A stretch of DNA of 64,000 nucleotides from Gambelia wislizenii (lineage: Eukaryota > Chordata > Lepidosauria > Squamata > Crotaphytidae). This document shows positions 61,601 to 64,000 of the stretch, one piece after another. The translations under genes and the position numbers were made by a program. Below the pieces are notes generated by a model, which worked only from the letters and a program-made list of their open reading frames with translations, made no database searches and was not told the DNA's origin. Numbering within the stretch: position 1 is the stretch's first letter; every line of letters starts with the position of its first letter. The stretch spans positions 445,338,687 through 445,402,686 of the forward strand of contig JAUMIR010000001.1 of assembly GCA_030847615.1 (NCBI GenBank), given 5' to 3'.

Positions 61601-63457
61601 ATTGGTCAGCCCTGGAGGAAGAAGAACAAGGGTGACCTGAGCTGCCTGCAGGTGCACTGAGAAGGCGGCAGCAGCTGAGCAAGATTTGGTAGTAGCAGGA
61701 GGGAGAACTGGGTTCCTATGCTTGCACAAGGAGGCATTGAGTGGTAGTGGAACAGGGCTTATGCAAGAATCACGTCCAAATGAGATCCTAGCCACTGAAA
61801 TTACAACAACAGTGGTTTGGATCCTGAAGGTGTTATTGCATAAGCAGAAGCCACTTTTACACACGCTGTGAGAGGAGTTGTCTGGTTTCAAAAATTCTGA
61901 AGGCAGCCTTACCATGCCACATCCTTTGCTATTATAGAGGGTACCCCAACCTTCAGAAACTGCTTTTCTGGAATTCAGAAGACTTGCATTCCTCTTTTTC
62001 TGAGCAGAACTTAAAATCAAAATCTTTGAAAATTAAGAGCTAGATCAAAGTCATTGACAATAATTTGAAGAAATTGAAGAAGTAAAAAAGGCAATTGGGT
62101 GCTACTTGGGAATAAAGTACTGTATTAAAGGTTCCTCCTCTGTTTTTTTTCTATTCCTCATTGAAACTTCCAGGATCTGCTTTTTATTTTTAAAAACTCC
62201 CAGTATATAAGTTGGCCTTAAAAGTTTACTAAAAATAAGTTATTTTAAATGTTTTCTTTCTGCTTTTTTGTATAGATTAATTAAGGCAGATGCCAACATG
62301 AACAATAAAATATCAAAGCTCAAAAAGAAAATTTAAAAATTTTCTTAAACAAATTCAGCAACCAAAGACAGCATTGTCATATCAGTGTAAACATGAAAAT
62401 CAACTATGATTATCAGAAGGGGGAATAATCCATAAATGAAAAAACAAGGAAAAGGAATCAGCTGTAGTCCCAAATAAAAGCCCAATTTTTGGCCAATGTA
62501 TGTAGGCCTACCACATCAGGCCAGGTAGGACATGTGATCCTACCAGGACGGCCTTTTTACACCAAAGTGAGTTTGCCTGGAGGGAACGCATGGCTAGTAA
62601 TGCTACCCTCACTTCACATTAAAAAGGCTCAATGTGGCATTAATGGGGGTCACAGGAAAATGCAGTTTGAAGCAGAATATTTTCGTTGGTATAGGCAACC
62701 CCTTGGTTAAACTGGAACACATGGGACTGGGTTAAACTTACACATTCACTGATACATGATCTTCATGCATATTAAGTTCTTTCTTGATTATTTTAACACA
62801 AGAAGTCTGAACACGAGTTACCAATATCCATAATATTAAAGAAGATGGCTATTTCATAATAATTATCTGAATATGTATTTGTGGAATATACTGTATACAT
62901 TTAATGAAGACAAATGAGTAAGACTGGTACTCCTGCCCTGGGGATTCAAAAGCCCCTTTTCTACTACACCCTGTGCCCACTCCAGAAAGCTGAAAATTCT
63001 GATGCAGCACATGGGAGTTCTAGTTCAATCAGGTGCACTGGTGTGTGTGCAAAAGCATGCACATTTGTCTCTGAATTCTGGCAAATTTACTGAGTGTCTT
63101 GTTTTCTGAAACTACTTCAAGATGCATGGGACACCTATTTGTACCTTTATTGCTATAAACCAAGTGAAGAGCCCTGTAGTATTGAGCCTTCAGTATCACT
63201 GAGCATTATCCTCTTGTACTCGGTATGAAGTTGCTCTGACAGTTTGCAGCACTTTATATTTCAAATCTTGTCTCTCACTTCACGGTTCAGATTGAGTTTG
63301 ACCTAAGGAAATGTTTGCAGTGTAATGCTGTTGCAAATTAAAATGTATGCTGTGTCTTCTATATCTTTCTCTAATCCTTCGAGCTTCTCTCTGTATACGA
63401 TTTAGGGTTACATTCCGAAAAGCAAATGGGAGATGGATACCTCTGAAGCAAAATTAG
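13376..63457 (+). CDS. YLPM1: YLPM1 (ZAP3), internal and C-terminal exons; gene extends beyond both window ends
   Basis: Seventeen exons join in phase into about 1,900 codons. Mammalian YLPM1 is a nuclear protein that binds PP1 and RNA-processing partners and has been linked to repression of the TERT promoter. Sequence order here: Gln-rich helix ([43 protein letters not shown]), a Ser/Thr/Pro repeat region, an RGG-rich part, an Arg/Glu and Arg/Asp-rich part with [10 protein letters not shown] tracts, [12 protein letters not shown], then a P-loop kinase-like domain ([42 protein letters not shown]). The Pro-rich YLP-motif N-terminus is upstream of the window. The final exons, including the expected PP1-docking RVxF, lie downstream. 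Coordinates give the span; individual exons are listed separately. Confidence 0.95.
13616..13892. other. YLPM1 intron sequence before DIRS copy A
   Basis: Nothing recognisable beyond the splice donor. Confidence 0.5.
13893..13974 (+). repeat. Left inverted repeat of DIRS copy A, outer segment
   Basis: It reads 'ggttggtgagaggagaaatc' through 'gcaggaaataggaaat', the reverse complement of about 21945-22022. It is interrupted at 13974 by a CR1 fragment and resumes at 14601 with 'gagtctcacaatagctgg'. Confidence 0.85.
13975..14600 (+). mobile_element. CR1 LINE 3' fragment inserted in DIRS copy A
   Basis: It encodes a typical CR1 RT C-terminus ([51 protein letters not shown]), broken by a stop near 14290, and ends with the CR1 3' signature 'gctctatgattctacgattc'. 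The 5'-truncated sense copy lies exactly between the two halves of the DIRS terminal repeat, so it is younger than copy A. Confidence 0.9.
14601..15245 (+). pseudogene. DIRS copy A: rest of left repeat, leader and degenerate gag-like start
   Basis: 14601-14665 completes the left inverted repeat. The leader follows ('ccacaaggccagttattctt', an A-run at 14809). The frame from ATG 14873 ([18 protein letters not shown]) resembles the basic N-terminus of DIRS-1 ORF1 but ends at 15246. Whether the next kilobase belongs to A or B cannot be decided by eye. Confidence 0.6.
15246..15880 (+). other. Degenerate DIRS gag-like region, assignment to A or B uncertain
   Basis: There are only short open frames. 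A (TC)n tract followed by C-runs lies at about 15473-15502. The last part (15840-15905) leads into the RT in the way the gag tail does in DIRS-1. Confidence 0.4.
15880..17785 (+). pseudogene. DIRS copy B RT/RNase H/MT-like ORF, broken
   Basis: RT segment: [64 protein letters not shown]. Then a deletion of about 14 nt at 16506 removes the codons before LDD and shifts the frame ([10 protein letters not shown] is readable in the next frame). RNase H at 16988-17365 ([52 protein letters not shown]) and the MT-like end at 17420-17782 ([32 protein letters not shown]) are in separate frames. The domain order matches DIRS-1 ORF2. The product cannot be translated as one protein. Confidence 0.88.
17750..18815 (+). 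pseudogene. DIRS copy B tyrosine recombinase, broken
   Basis: Pieces run [31 protein letters not shown], a frameshift near 17915, [16 protein letters not shown], an in-frame stop near 18121, then a long open part with [35 protein letters not shown] and [10 protein letters not shown]. The catalytic Arg, HxxR and Tyr positions are all present, so the copy died through frame loss. Confidence 0.88.
18835..18965 (+). repeat. ICR of DIRS copy B
   Basis: 'ctgaattcctgttcgctcct' ... 'cattggttcacttaccgtga' ... 'agtggagcgaacaggaattc'. The second half is the reverse complement of the right end at 19150-19210. The first half predicts a left tip that I do not find in the window, so copy B appears 5'-truncated. 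Confidence 0.75.
19040..19214 (+). repeat. Right terminal repeat of DIRS copy B
   Basis: It contains 'ggcctcatggtcagaggaag', 'gacttcctgttcgctccact' and the tip 'ttcacggtaagtgaaccaat'. No inverted partner was found upstream. Confidence 0.75.
19215..20060. other. Unassigned sequence between DIRS B right end and DIRS A remainder
   Basis: No DIRS motif or gene was recognised. It separates copy B's right tip from the resumption of copy A RNase H, so it may be an older insertion, a deletion scar or host sequence. No repeat family was identified. Confidence 0.35.
20061..20600 (+). pseudogene. DIRS copy A partial RNase H and MT-like region
   Basis: It starts inside RNase H at [16 protein letters not shown], continues [20 protein letters not shown] and the MT-like [14 protein letters not shown], with a stop near 20397, then [14 protein letters not shown] and [14 protein letters not shown]. 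The RT part is missing here. Confidence 0.8.
20600..21660 (+). pseudogene. DIRS copy A tyrosine recombinase, broken
   Basis: It begins [18 protein letters not shown] and [15 protein letters not shown], shifts frame near 20822, and resumes at about 21010 with [20 protein letters not shown]. There is a stop near 21400. In the H-box the motif reads [12 protein letters not shown], so the catalytic Arg is Lys, and a stop replaces Trp in the next motif (QAAT-stop-STPS). Clearly inactive. Confidence 0.82.
21685..21805 (+). repeat. ICR of DIRS copy A
   Basis: The first half 'ccaaggtaatggattcctcc' is complementary to the left tip at 13900-13935. The second half 'cttgggttggtcgagaggag' is complementary to the right tip at 22000-22035. 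This ties the two distant ends together. Confidence 0.85.
21885..22060 (+). repeat. Right inverted repeat and tip of DIRS copy A
   Basis: The repeat partner runs from 'ggcctcatggagggctggag' through 'ggtgatgaaggaacctaaga'. The tip is 'ttcatggtaagtaaccaatg'. It pairs with 13893-13974 plus 14601-14665. Confidence 0.85.
22061..22603. other. YLPM1 intron, nothing assigned
   Basis: No repeat was recognised. A short exon-like frame near 22100-22195 was considered and rejected. Confidence 0.4.
22604..22810. mobile_element. hAT/Charlie-like non-autonomous element
   Basis: The ends 'gcagcatttctcagccagaa' and 'aaaaagtttgagaaaggctc' are inverted relatives. The inner 'ttatttcaagggttcctcca' block is typical of MER5/Charlie-type hAT MITEs. 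No clean 8-bp target duplication is seen. Confidence 0.6.
22811..23334. other. YLPM1 intron, nothing assigned
   Basis: No gene or repeat was recognised apart from a short TTG microsatellite near 23010. Confidence 0.4.
23335..23905 (-). mobile_element. CR1 LINE 3' fragment, minus orientation
   Basis: The minus strand has an open frame, 23877 down to 23413, encoding the CR1 RT C-terminus: [69 protein letters not shown]. It ends in the CR1 octamer tail 'tagaatcatagaattgtaga'. It is 5'-truncated but better preserved than the copy at 13975. Confidence 0.92.
23906..25160. other. YLPM1 intron, nothing assigned
   Basis: AT-rich, with no supported gene or repeat. Confidence 0.4.
25161..25264. repeat. 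AT-rich palindromic tandem repeat
   Basis: Units of 'atgtatcaatcaatgtatc' and their complements ('attgattatgtatcaat') alternate, bounded by 'gatacataattgattagaa' at both ends. The stretch can form stem-loops on either strand. Confidence 0.75.
25265..25679. other. YLPM1 intron, AT-rich
   Basis: Nothing recognised. Confidence 0.4.
25680..25880 (-). mobile_element. 3' end of the zinc-finger LINE, minus orientation
   Basis: It is the reverse complement of the LINE tail at 12060-12260, including the codons for the [15 protein letters not shown] finger region and 'caagtcttgaagagaaacaa'. It is heavily 5'-truncated. Confidence 0.82.
25881..26321. other. YLPM1 intron with (TTTGG)n repeat
   Basis: A short TTTGG tandem repeat lies at about 25884-25908. 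The polypyrimidine tract and acceptor of the next exon are at the end. Confidence 0.5.
26322..26525 (+). CDS. YLPM1: YLPM1 exon (visible exon 2)
   Basis: 68 codons, phase 0/0; acceptor 'atttactag', donor 'gtgagt'. It encodes [20 protein letters not shown], then [20 protein letters not shown], a Gln-rich segment strongly matching YLPM1. A second AG nine bases downstream (exon start 26331) would drop CPQ without changing frame. Confidence 0.93.
26526..27370. other. YLPM1 intron
   Basis: No repeat or gene was recognised. Confidence 0.45.
27371..28665 (+). CDS. YLPM1: YLPM1 exon (visible exon 3) with Ser/Thr/Pro repeats
   Basis: 431 codons plus 2 nt; acceptor 'tctggcag', donor 'gtaggt'. The conserved start is [18 protein letters not shown] and [20 protein letters not shown], with [20 protein letters not shown]. 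From about 27800 to 28400 seven units of roughly 29 residues each end in a motif like RPALLPTP ([56 protein letters not shown]), where the human protein, as I recall it, has one RPALLPTP and long poly-Pro instead. A Ser/Thr tract follows, and the exon ends [10 protein letters not shown]. Confidence 0.95.
27800..28400 (+). repeat. YLPM1: Seven-unit coding tandem repeat in YLPM1
   Basis: The unit length is 84-90 nt, keeping the reading frame. The core of each unit is 'TE..RP.LLPTP..(S/F).(F/Y)K..(E/D)...(S/T)SQ'. The nucleotide copies differ enough to show the expansion is not brand new. Confidence 0.85.
28896..29527. mobile_element. Non-autonomous TIR DNA element with internal hairpin (copy 1)
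   Basis: It begins GACTTTATCACAC and ends GTGTGATAAAGTC, flanked by CAGAG at 28891-28895 and 29528-29532 as a probable 5-bp target duplication. Inside, 29110-29139 and 29170-29199 form an imperfect 30-bp inverted repeat ('tttatttttgctgtgattgt' arm). It has no coding capacity. The superfamily was not identified. Confidence 0.7.
29533..30240. other. YLPM1 intron
   Basis: No gene or repeat family was recognised. Confidence 0.4.
30241..30525 (+). mobile_element. tRNA-derived squamate-type SINE, copy 1
   Basis: The A-box-like 'ggtgccacagtggttaaatg' and decayed B-box 'tttcaatccc' form the tRNA head. The tail region 'ctttgtggctgaagagcagg' ends in a (TAAA)n run. About 85% like the copy at 44168-44450. 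Confidence 0.8.
30526..31074. other. YLPM1 intron with L2-like tail and a Tigger-like scrap
   Basis: 30900-30980 reads 'cctgacatgggacccaaagc', an L2-like 3' end in minus orientation. 30788-30850 ('gcagataatcaaatccgcaa', ending 'ggacaactgta') resembles a Tigger terminus. Both are short. Confidence 0.5.
31075..31365 (-). mobile_element. CR1 LINE 3' fragment, minus orientation
   Basis: It starts with the CR1 octamer tail 'aatcatagaatcatagagtt' and continues with the antisense of the RT C-terminus ([20 protein letters not shown] on the minus strand). Confidence 0.88.
31366..33348. other. YLPM1 intron with unclassified repeats
   Basis: 31390-31460 ('actaaggctggtgtcacccc') recurs inverted at 61470-61545, so it belongs to an interspersed repeat I cannot name. 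31560-31830 looks like an old LINE or other repeat, but no domain is readable. The rest is unassigned. The acceptor 'caacacttag' at the end precedes exon 4. Confidence 0.45.
33349..35355 (+). CDS. YLPM1: YLPM1 exon (visible exon 4), RGG/RS/RD-rich
   Basis: 2,007 nt, acceptor 'cacttag', donor 'gtgagt'. The first base completes the Arg codon of RGPR/FDGPRG. Order of segments: [19 protein letters not shown]; a Lys/Ser/Gln-rich spacer; an RGG-like tract ([20 protein letters not shown]); repeated SSRERD.RRP units (about 34260-34450); acidic/aromatic [20 protein letters not shown]; Pro/Leu tracts ([14 protein letters not shown]) twice; [20 protein letters not shown]; and the invariant [20 protein letters not shown]. 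The RGG and RS/RD content suggests RNA binding and phosphorylation, as known for ZAP3. The frame is open throughout. Confidence 0.95.
35395..35602 (-). mobile_element. tRNA-derived SINE, minus orientation
   Basis: It contains 'tgcccaaggtcacccagtgg' and, at the tRNA end, 'ggggattcaaaccctggtct' (B box complement) and 'agccactacatcacactgtg'. Same family as 63689-63912. Confidence 0.85.
35603..36153. other. YLPM1 intron
   Basis: Two C-homopolymer runs lie near 35930 and 35951. Nothing else was recognised. Confidence 0.4.
36154..36636. mobile_element. Non-autonomous TIR DNA element with internal hairpin (copy 2)
   Basis: The termini GGAGATTATCACAC and GTGTGATAATCTCC are a perfect 14-bp inverted repeat and differ at two positions from the element at 28896-29527. 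A central perfect hairpin has arms 'cttattcacgg' and 'ccgtgaataag' (36283-36310). No clear target duplication and no ORF of substance. Confidence 0.65.
36637..37238. other. YLPM1 intron
   Basis: No repeat was recognised. Confidence 0.4.
37239..37359 (+). CDS. YLPM1: YLPM1 exon (visible exon 5)
   Basis: 121 nt; the first base completes Arg of KMLREQKE; acceptor 'ttctacag', donor 'gtaaat'. It encodes [20 protein letters not shown] and ends ASREDNFQ in phase 0. Confidence 0.9.
37360..38395. other. YLPM1 intron up to the Copia palindrome
   Basis: 38035-38110 resembles an antisense L2-type tail. The rest is unassigned. Confidence 0.4.
38396..38720. mobile_element. Copia (Ty1/copia) RT fragment arranged as a near-perfect palindrome
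   Basis: The plus strand of the left arm and the minus strand of the right arm both encode the Copia RT start: RWVF(A/T)[36 protein letters not shown]. The arms (about 38396-38546 and 38559-38720) are roughly 95% identical inverted copies separated by about 12 bases. The minus-strand frame reads through the loop as [12 protein letters not shown] and soon meets a stop in the other arm. No LTR was found. Not functional. Confidence 0.88.
38721..39750. other. YLPM1 intron
   Basis: Sequence next to the palindrome (38721-38840) may still be Copia-derived (gtcgactcaaaagaacctc), but no motif is readable. The rest is unassigned. Confidence 0.4.
39751..40264 (+). CDS. YLPM1: YLPM1 exon (visible exon 6)
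   Basis: 514 nt, phase 0 to 1; acceptor 'tttctctag', donor 'gtgaaa'. A Pro/Ala/Lys-rich start ([20 protein letters not shown]) leads into the conserved [20 protein letters not shown] and ends [13 protein letters not shown]. Confidence 0.93.
40265..41616. other. YLPM1 intron with L2-like tail
   Basis: 41330-41400 ('gccttgggtcccgttttggg' then TAAATAAA) is an L2-like 3' end, plus orientation. The rest is unassigned. Confidence 0.5.
41617..41709 (+). CDS. YLPM1: YLPM1 exon (visible exon 7)
   Basis: 93 nt; acceptor 'tttaacag', donor 'gtgcgt'. It encodes [20 protein letters not shown] and [11 protein letters not shown], matching the conserved [10 protein letters not shown] block. Confidence 0.93.
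41710..42204. other. YLPM1 intron with L2-like tail and (ATT)n
   Basis: 41866-41912 ('cagaggggcggggtataaat') is an L2-like tail followed by an ATT microsatellite to about 41936. Confidence 0.5.
42205..42388 (+). CDS. YLPM1: YLPM1 exon (visible exon 8)
   Basis: 184 nt, phase 1 to 2; acceptor 'tttttccag', donor 'gtacat'. Arg/Glu/Asp-rich: [30 protein letters not shown] and [14 protein letters not shown]. Confidence 0.92.
42525..42949 (-). mobile_element. tRNA-derived SINE (minus) split by a Penelope-like insertion
   Basis: 42525-42605 and 42794-42949 are the two halves of one SINE ('cctttaagttgtttccgacg' ... 'gggaattcaaaccctagtct' ... 'accactacaccacattgg'), same family as 63689-63912. Confidence 0.85.
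42606..42797. mobile_element. Penelope-like element fragment with hammerhead-like core
   Basis: It is inserted in a SINE and flanked by TGTTC at 42601-42605 and 42793-42797. It holds the common reptile repeat string 'gatgccagccacagatgcag' ... 'cttctagaacatggcc'. CTGAAGA (42699-42705), a GCC/GGC stem (42707-42709 with 42723-42725) and GAAA (42726-42729) have the order of a hammerhead ribozyme core, a feature known from Penelope-like elements. Family and ribozyme calls are from memory of patterns, not a search. Confidence 0.5.
42950..43309. other. YLPM1 intron
   Basis: Nothing recognised. Confidence 0.4.
43310..43443 (+). CDS. YLPM1: YLPM1 exon (visible exon 9)
   Basis: 134 nt, phase 2 to 1; acceptor 'tttggcag', donor 'gtataa'. 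It encodes [20 protein letters not shown], then [19 protein letters not shown] and PPMFG, as in YLPM1. Confidence 0.93.
43444..44167. other. YLPM1 intron with a LINE 3' fragment
   Basis: 43555-43745 matches the 3' coding end of an APE-type LINE ('gggaaagaggaagaccatgt', 'catagggttgctataagtca'), clade unsure, plus orientation. Confidence 0.5.
44168..44450 (+). mobile_element. tRNA-derived squamate-type SINE, copy 2
   Basis: It has an intact A-box-like 'ctggtggcgcagtggttaaa' and B-box-like 'caagttcgattccagag', the body 'ggtcggtaaaatgagtaccc' and a (TAAA)n tail. Better preserved than the copy at 30241-30525. Confidence 0.85.
44585..44739 (+). CDS. YLPM1: YLPM1 exon (visible exon 10)
   Basis: 155 nt, phase 1 to 0; acceptor 'catgtttag', donor 'gtaggt'. 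It encodes [40 protein letters not shown] and [11 protein letters not shown], a strongly conserved linker before the P-loop domain. Confidence 0.94.
44740..45744. other. YLPM1 intron with an L2-like fragment
   Basis: 45455-45690 ('gggaacaggccttctttgtt', 'ttggaatccccttctc') resembles the end of an L2 ORF. The rest is unassigned. Confidence 0.45.
45745..45807 (+). CDS. YLPM1: YLPM1 exon (visible exon 11), Walker A
   Basis: 63 nt, 21 codons, phase 0/0; acceptor 'ttttag', donor 'gtgagt'. It encodes [19 protein letters not shown] and [10 protein letters not shown] is the P-loop that binds nucleotide phosphates in kinase-like ATPases. Confidence 0.96.
45808..46113. other. YLPM1 intron
   Basis: 306 bp, nothing recognised. 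Confidence 0.5.
46114..46233 (+). CDS. YLPM1: YLPM1 exon (visible exon 12)
   Basis: 40 codons, phase 0/0; acceptor 'ttcccag', donor 'gtactt'. It encodes [20 protein letters not shown] and [26 protein letters not shown] is the conserved aspartate motif after the P-loop. Confidence 0.95.
46234..47517 (+). other. YLPM1 intron containing an old L2 LINE fragment
   Basis: 46880-47410 keeps readable L2/CR1-like RT motifs: [12 protein letters not shown] near 47136 (from the FDTIDH motif) and HADNTQL near 47370 (the catalytic YADDTQL with the second Asp changed to Asn). Highly decayed and not translatable. Confidence 0.65.
47518..47694 (+). CDS. YLPM1: YLPM1 exon (visible exon 13)
   Basis: 59 codons, phase 0/0; acceptor 'gagcag', donor 'gtaaac'. 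It encodes [40 protein letters not shown] and [19 protein letters not shown]. The hydrophobic [10 protein letters not shown] strand is the Walker-B-like element of the fold. Confidence 0.96.
47695..48755. other. YLPM1 intron with a tRNA-derived SINE
   Basis: 47888-48060 is a SINE with A-box-like 'agtggaagagcatatgcttt' and B-box-like 'aaggttccaggttgagtcc', then 'ggtctggctgagaaaaattt' and 'agtggcataaggcagatcc', a pattern common in reptile genomes. A TTTA-rich stretch lies at 48300-48340. Confidence 0.65.
48756..48839 (+). CDS. YLPM1: YLPM1 exon (visible exon 14)
   Basis: 28 codons; acceptor 'cattgtag', donor 'gtaact'. It encodes [20 protein letters not shown] and RKLKEINK, close to the mammalian segment. 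Confidence 0.95.
48840..49289. other. YLPM1 intron
   Basis: Nothing recognised. Confidence 0.45.
49290..49373 (+). CDS. YLPM1: YLPM1 exon (visible exon 15)
   Basis: 28 codons; acceptor 'atttgcag', donor 'gtaaaa'. It encodes [20 protein letters not shown] and LQDAAIEE, near-identical to mammalian YLPM1. Confidence 0.95.
49374..49760. other. YLPM1 intron before DIRS copy D
   Basis: Nothing recognised. Confidence 0.45.
50117..52125 (+). pseudogene. DIRS copy D gag-like ORF1, broken
   Basis: It begins at ATG 50117 ([20 protein letters not shown]), with a stop near 50253. The later frame (51039-51818) has the shared acidic motif [16 protein letters not shown] and [15 protein letters not shown], matching DIRS-1 ORF1. 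A one-base shift near 51815 separates it from [20 protein letters not shown] (to 52125). A 75-bp tandem repeat lies inside. Confidence 0.82.
50834..51090 (+). repeat. 75-bp tandem repeat in copy D gag-like region
   Basis: Three full units start near 50834, 50909 and 50984, with a partial fourth near 51057. Each has 'catagccact.gggtgcgacc' and 'tggctcacagg'-like strings. 75 bp is 25 codons, so it would have kept frame when intact. Confidence 0.8.
52505..54395 (+). pseudogene. DIRS copy D RT/RNase H/MT-like ORF2, broken
   Basis: The start ([20 protein letters not shown]) is in one frame; after a shift near 52710 the RT continues: [50 protein letters not shown], and the intact catalytic [14 protein letters not shown]. 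RNase H ([27 protein letters not shown]) has a stop after SYIA. The MT-like end at 54000-54260 is scattered over frames. The RT core is otherwise the best-preserved part. Confidence 0.88.
54340..55410 (+). pseudogene. DIRS copy D tyrosine recombinase, broken
   Basis: [61 protein letters not shown] and [20 protein letters not shown] are in one frame to about 55100, where a shift occurs. [13 protein letters not shown] follows, and the Tyr motif [14 protein letters not shown] codons lie near 55335 in another frame. Catalytic residues persist, but the frame does not. Confidence 0.85.
55455..55570 (+). repeat. ICR of DIRS copy D
   Basis: 'cccaatcaactactgattcc' (complement of the left tip) joins 'cattggttacttatcgtgaa' and 'gtggagcgaacaggaatcac' (complement of the right tip). 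Confidence 0.85.
55823..56255. other. YLPM1 intron
   Basis: Nothing recognised; it ends in the acceptor 'gttctcttag'. Confidence 0.45.
56256..56339 (+). CDS. YLPM1: YLPM1 exon (visible exon 16)
   Basis: 28 codons; acceptor 'ctcttag', donor 'gtaggg'. It encodes [20 protein letters not shown] and AEEEESEL, the acidic segment after the kinase-like domain. Confidence 0.95.
56340..63405. other. Long YLPM1 intron (7.1 kb)
   Basis: No gene was found. Fragments: 60288-60345 resembles the 3' tail of the zinc-finger LINE ('cttcgtttgcaaagaaaagc'). 61470-61545 is the inverted partner of the unclassified repeat at 31390-31460. 58890-58930 is a (TG/CA)-rich stretch. The antisense frame at 61463-62020 (185 codons) has no recognisable domain and is treated as repeat-derived. 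The remainder is unassigned. Confidence 0.5.
63406..63457 (+). CDS. YLPM1: YLPM1 exon (visible exon 17)
   Basis: 52 nt, phase 0 to 1; acceptor 'cgatttag', donor 'gtgggt'. It encodes [17 protein letters not shown], identical to the conserved YLPM1 stretch. Later exons are outside the window. Confidence 0.94.
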
Positions 63458-63688
63458 GTGGGTATTTCATTTTTTTAATCTCTTGAAACTATTTGCACAG
63501 CTATATTTCTCTGATGGCTTGCCTAGGGCGAAACAAAATGAATAAAATTTAGCCGTTCTGAAGATATACTACTCAAAGATATCAGTGTCAAAGCACCAGT
63601 AATCAAATCCTTGTAAGGTTTTGTGTGGCTTCTGTGATGTCTTTATTTTTATATTAATTGTGACTAACAGGAAGTATTTATAGTACCC
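63458..63688. other. YLPM1 intron
   Basis: Nothing recognised. Confidence 0.45.
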
Positions 63689-63925
63689 TCAGTGTGGTTT
63701 AGTGGTTTCAGCATTGGACTACAACTCTAGAACAGGGTTCAAGTCACCACTGAGCCATGGAAATCCACTGAGTGACCTTGGGCAAGTCACATTCTCTCAA
63801 CCTCAGAGGAAGGCAAAGGCAATCCCCCTCTTAACAAATCTTGCCAGGAAAACCCCATGATAGGTTTGCCTTAGGGTTGTCTTAAGTCGGAAATGACTTG
63901 AAGGCACACAGCAGCAACAGCAAAA
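63689..63925 (+). mobile_element. tRNA-derived SINE, full-length plus-strand copy
   Basis: The tRNA head 'agtgtggtttagtggtttca' (A box) and 'cagggttcaagtcacc' (B box) are followed by 'tgaccttgggcaagtcacat', 'aaaccccatgataggtttgc' and 'aagtcggaaatgacttgaag'. It is the reference copy for those at 13032, 35395 and 42525. Confidence 0.88.
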
Positions 63926-64000
63926 TGTTTCATTATAGAATTTCCAAAGGCAATAGGAACCAGCATGGTTAGTTTGAATGAATTGTTCAGCATTATGCTT

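Noticed and set aside
61463..62020. Minus-strand frame of 185 codons in the last large intron
   Set aside because: No recognisable domain and no splice context; part of it is an interspersed repeat also found at 31390-31460.
1..64000. CRISPR arrays, bacterial operons, rRNA or functional tRNA genes
   Set aside because: None seen; the tRNA-like boxes present all belong to SINE heads with SINE bodies and tails.

Overview
This is a vertebrate nuclear genomic window, most likely from a squamate reptile and possibly an iguanian lizard. The one host gene is a YLPM1 (ZAP3) orthologue on the + strand with long introns. The introns hold DIRS-type tyrosine-recombinase retrotransposons, CR1 and L2-like LINE fragments, tRNA-derived SINEs, Tigger/MER2-like and other TIR elements, a Copia fragment and a Penelope-like fragment. 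That mixture points to a lizard. The species call is inference; no database was searched.

Host gene: seventeen consecutive YLPM1 exons can be placed from 13376 to 63457. All have canonical AG/GT borders and codon phases that join without a break. They run from the Gln-rich middle of the protein, through a Ser/Thr/Pro repeat region, RGG and RS/RD-rich segments, to the C-terminal P-loop kinase-like domain (Walker A GLPGSGKT). The 5' exons (Pro-rich N-terminus) and the last C-terminal exons lie outside the window.

Layout: 1-430, two Tigger/MER2-like copies. 773-7081, an apparently complete DIRS-like element (DIRS-1) with intact gag-like, RT/RNase H/MT-like and tyrosine recombinase frames, inverted terminal repeats and an internal complementary region. 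7957-8185, another Tigger-like MITE. 8260-12290, a near full-length but frameshifted APE-type LINE ending in a Cys/His finger. 13376-13615, first visible YLPM1 exon. 13893-22060, a composite DIRS locus: an outer copy A whose left terminal repeat is split by a CR1 insertion, with parts of a second copy B ending at 19214. 26322-49373, YLPM1 exons 2-15, with introns holding SINEs, LINE tails, two related hairpin-containing TIR elements, a 325-bp Copia palindrome and a Penelope-like insertion. 49761-55822, a fourth, decayed DIRS copy (D). 56256-63457, two more YLPM1 exons around a 7-kb intron, then a SINE.

The host exons make one protein. The mobile elements are passengers, but all recognisable DIRS copies lie in the gene's sense orientation, and each carries a strong splice-donor-like GGTAAGT at its right tip, so interaction with host splicing is plausible.
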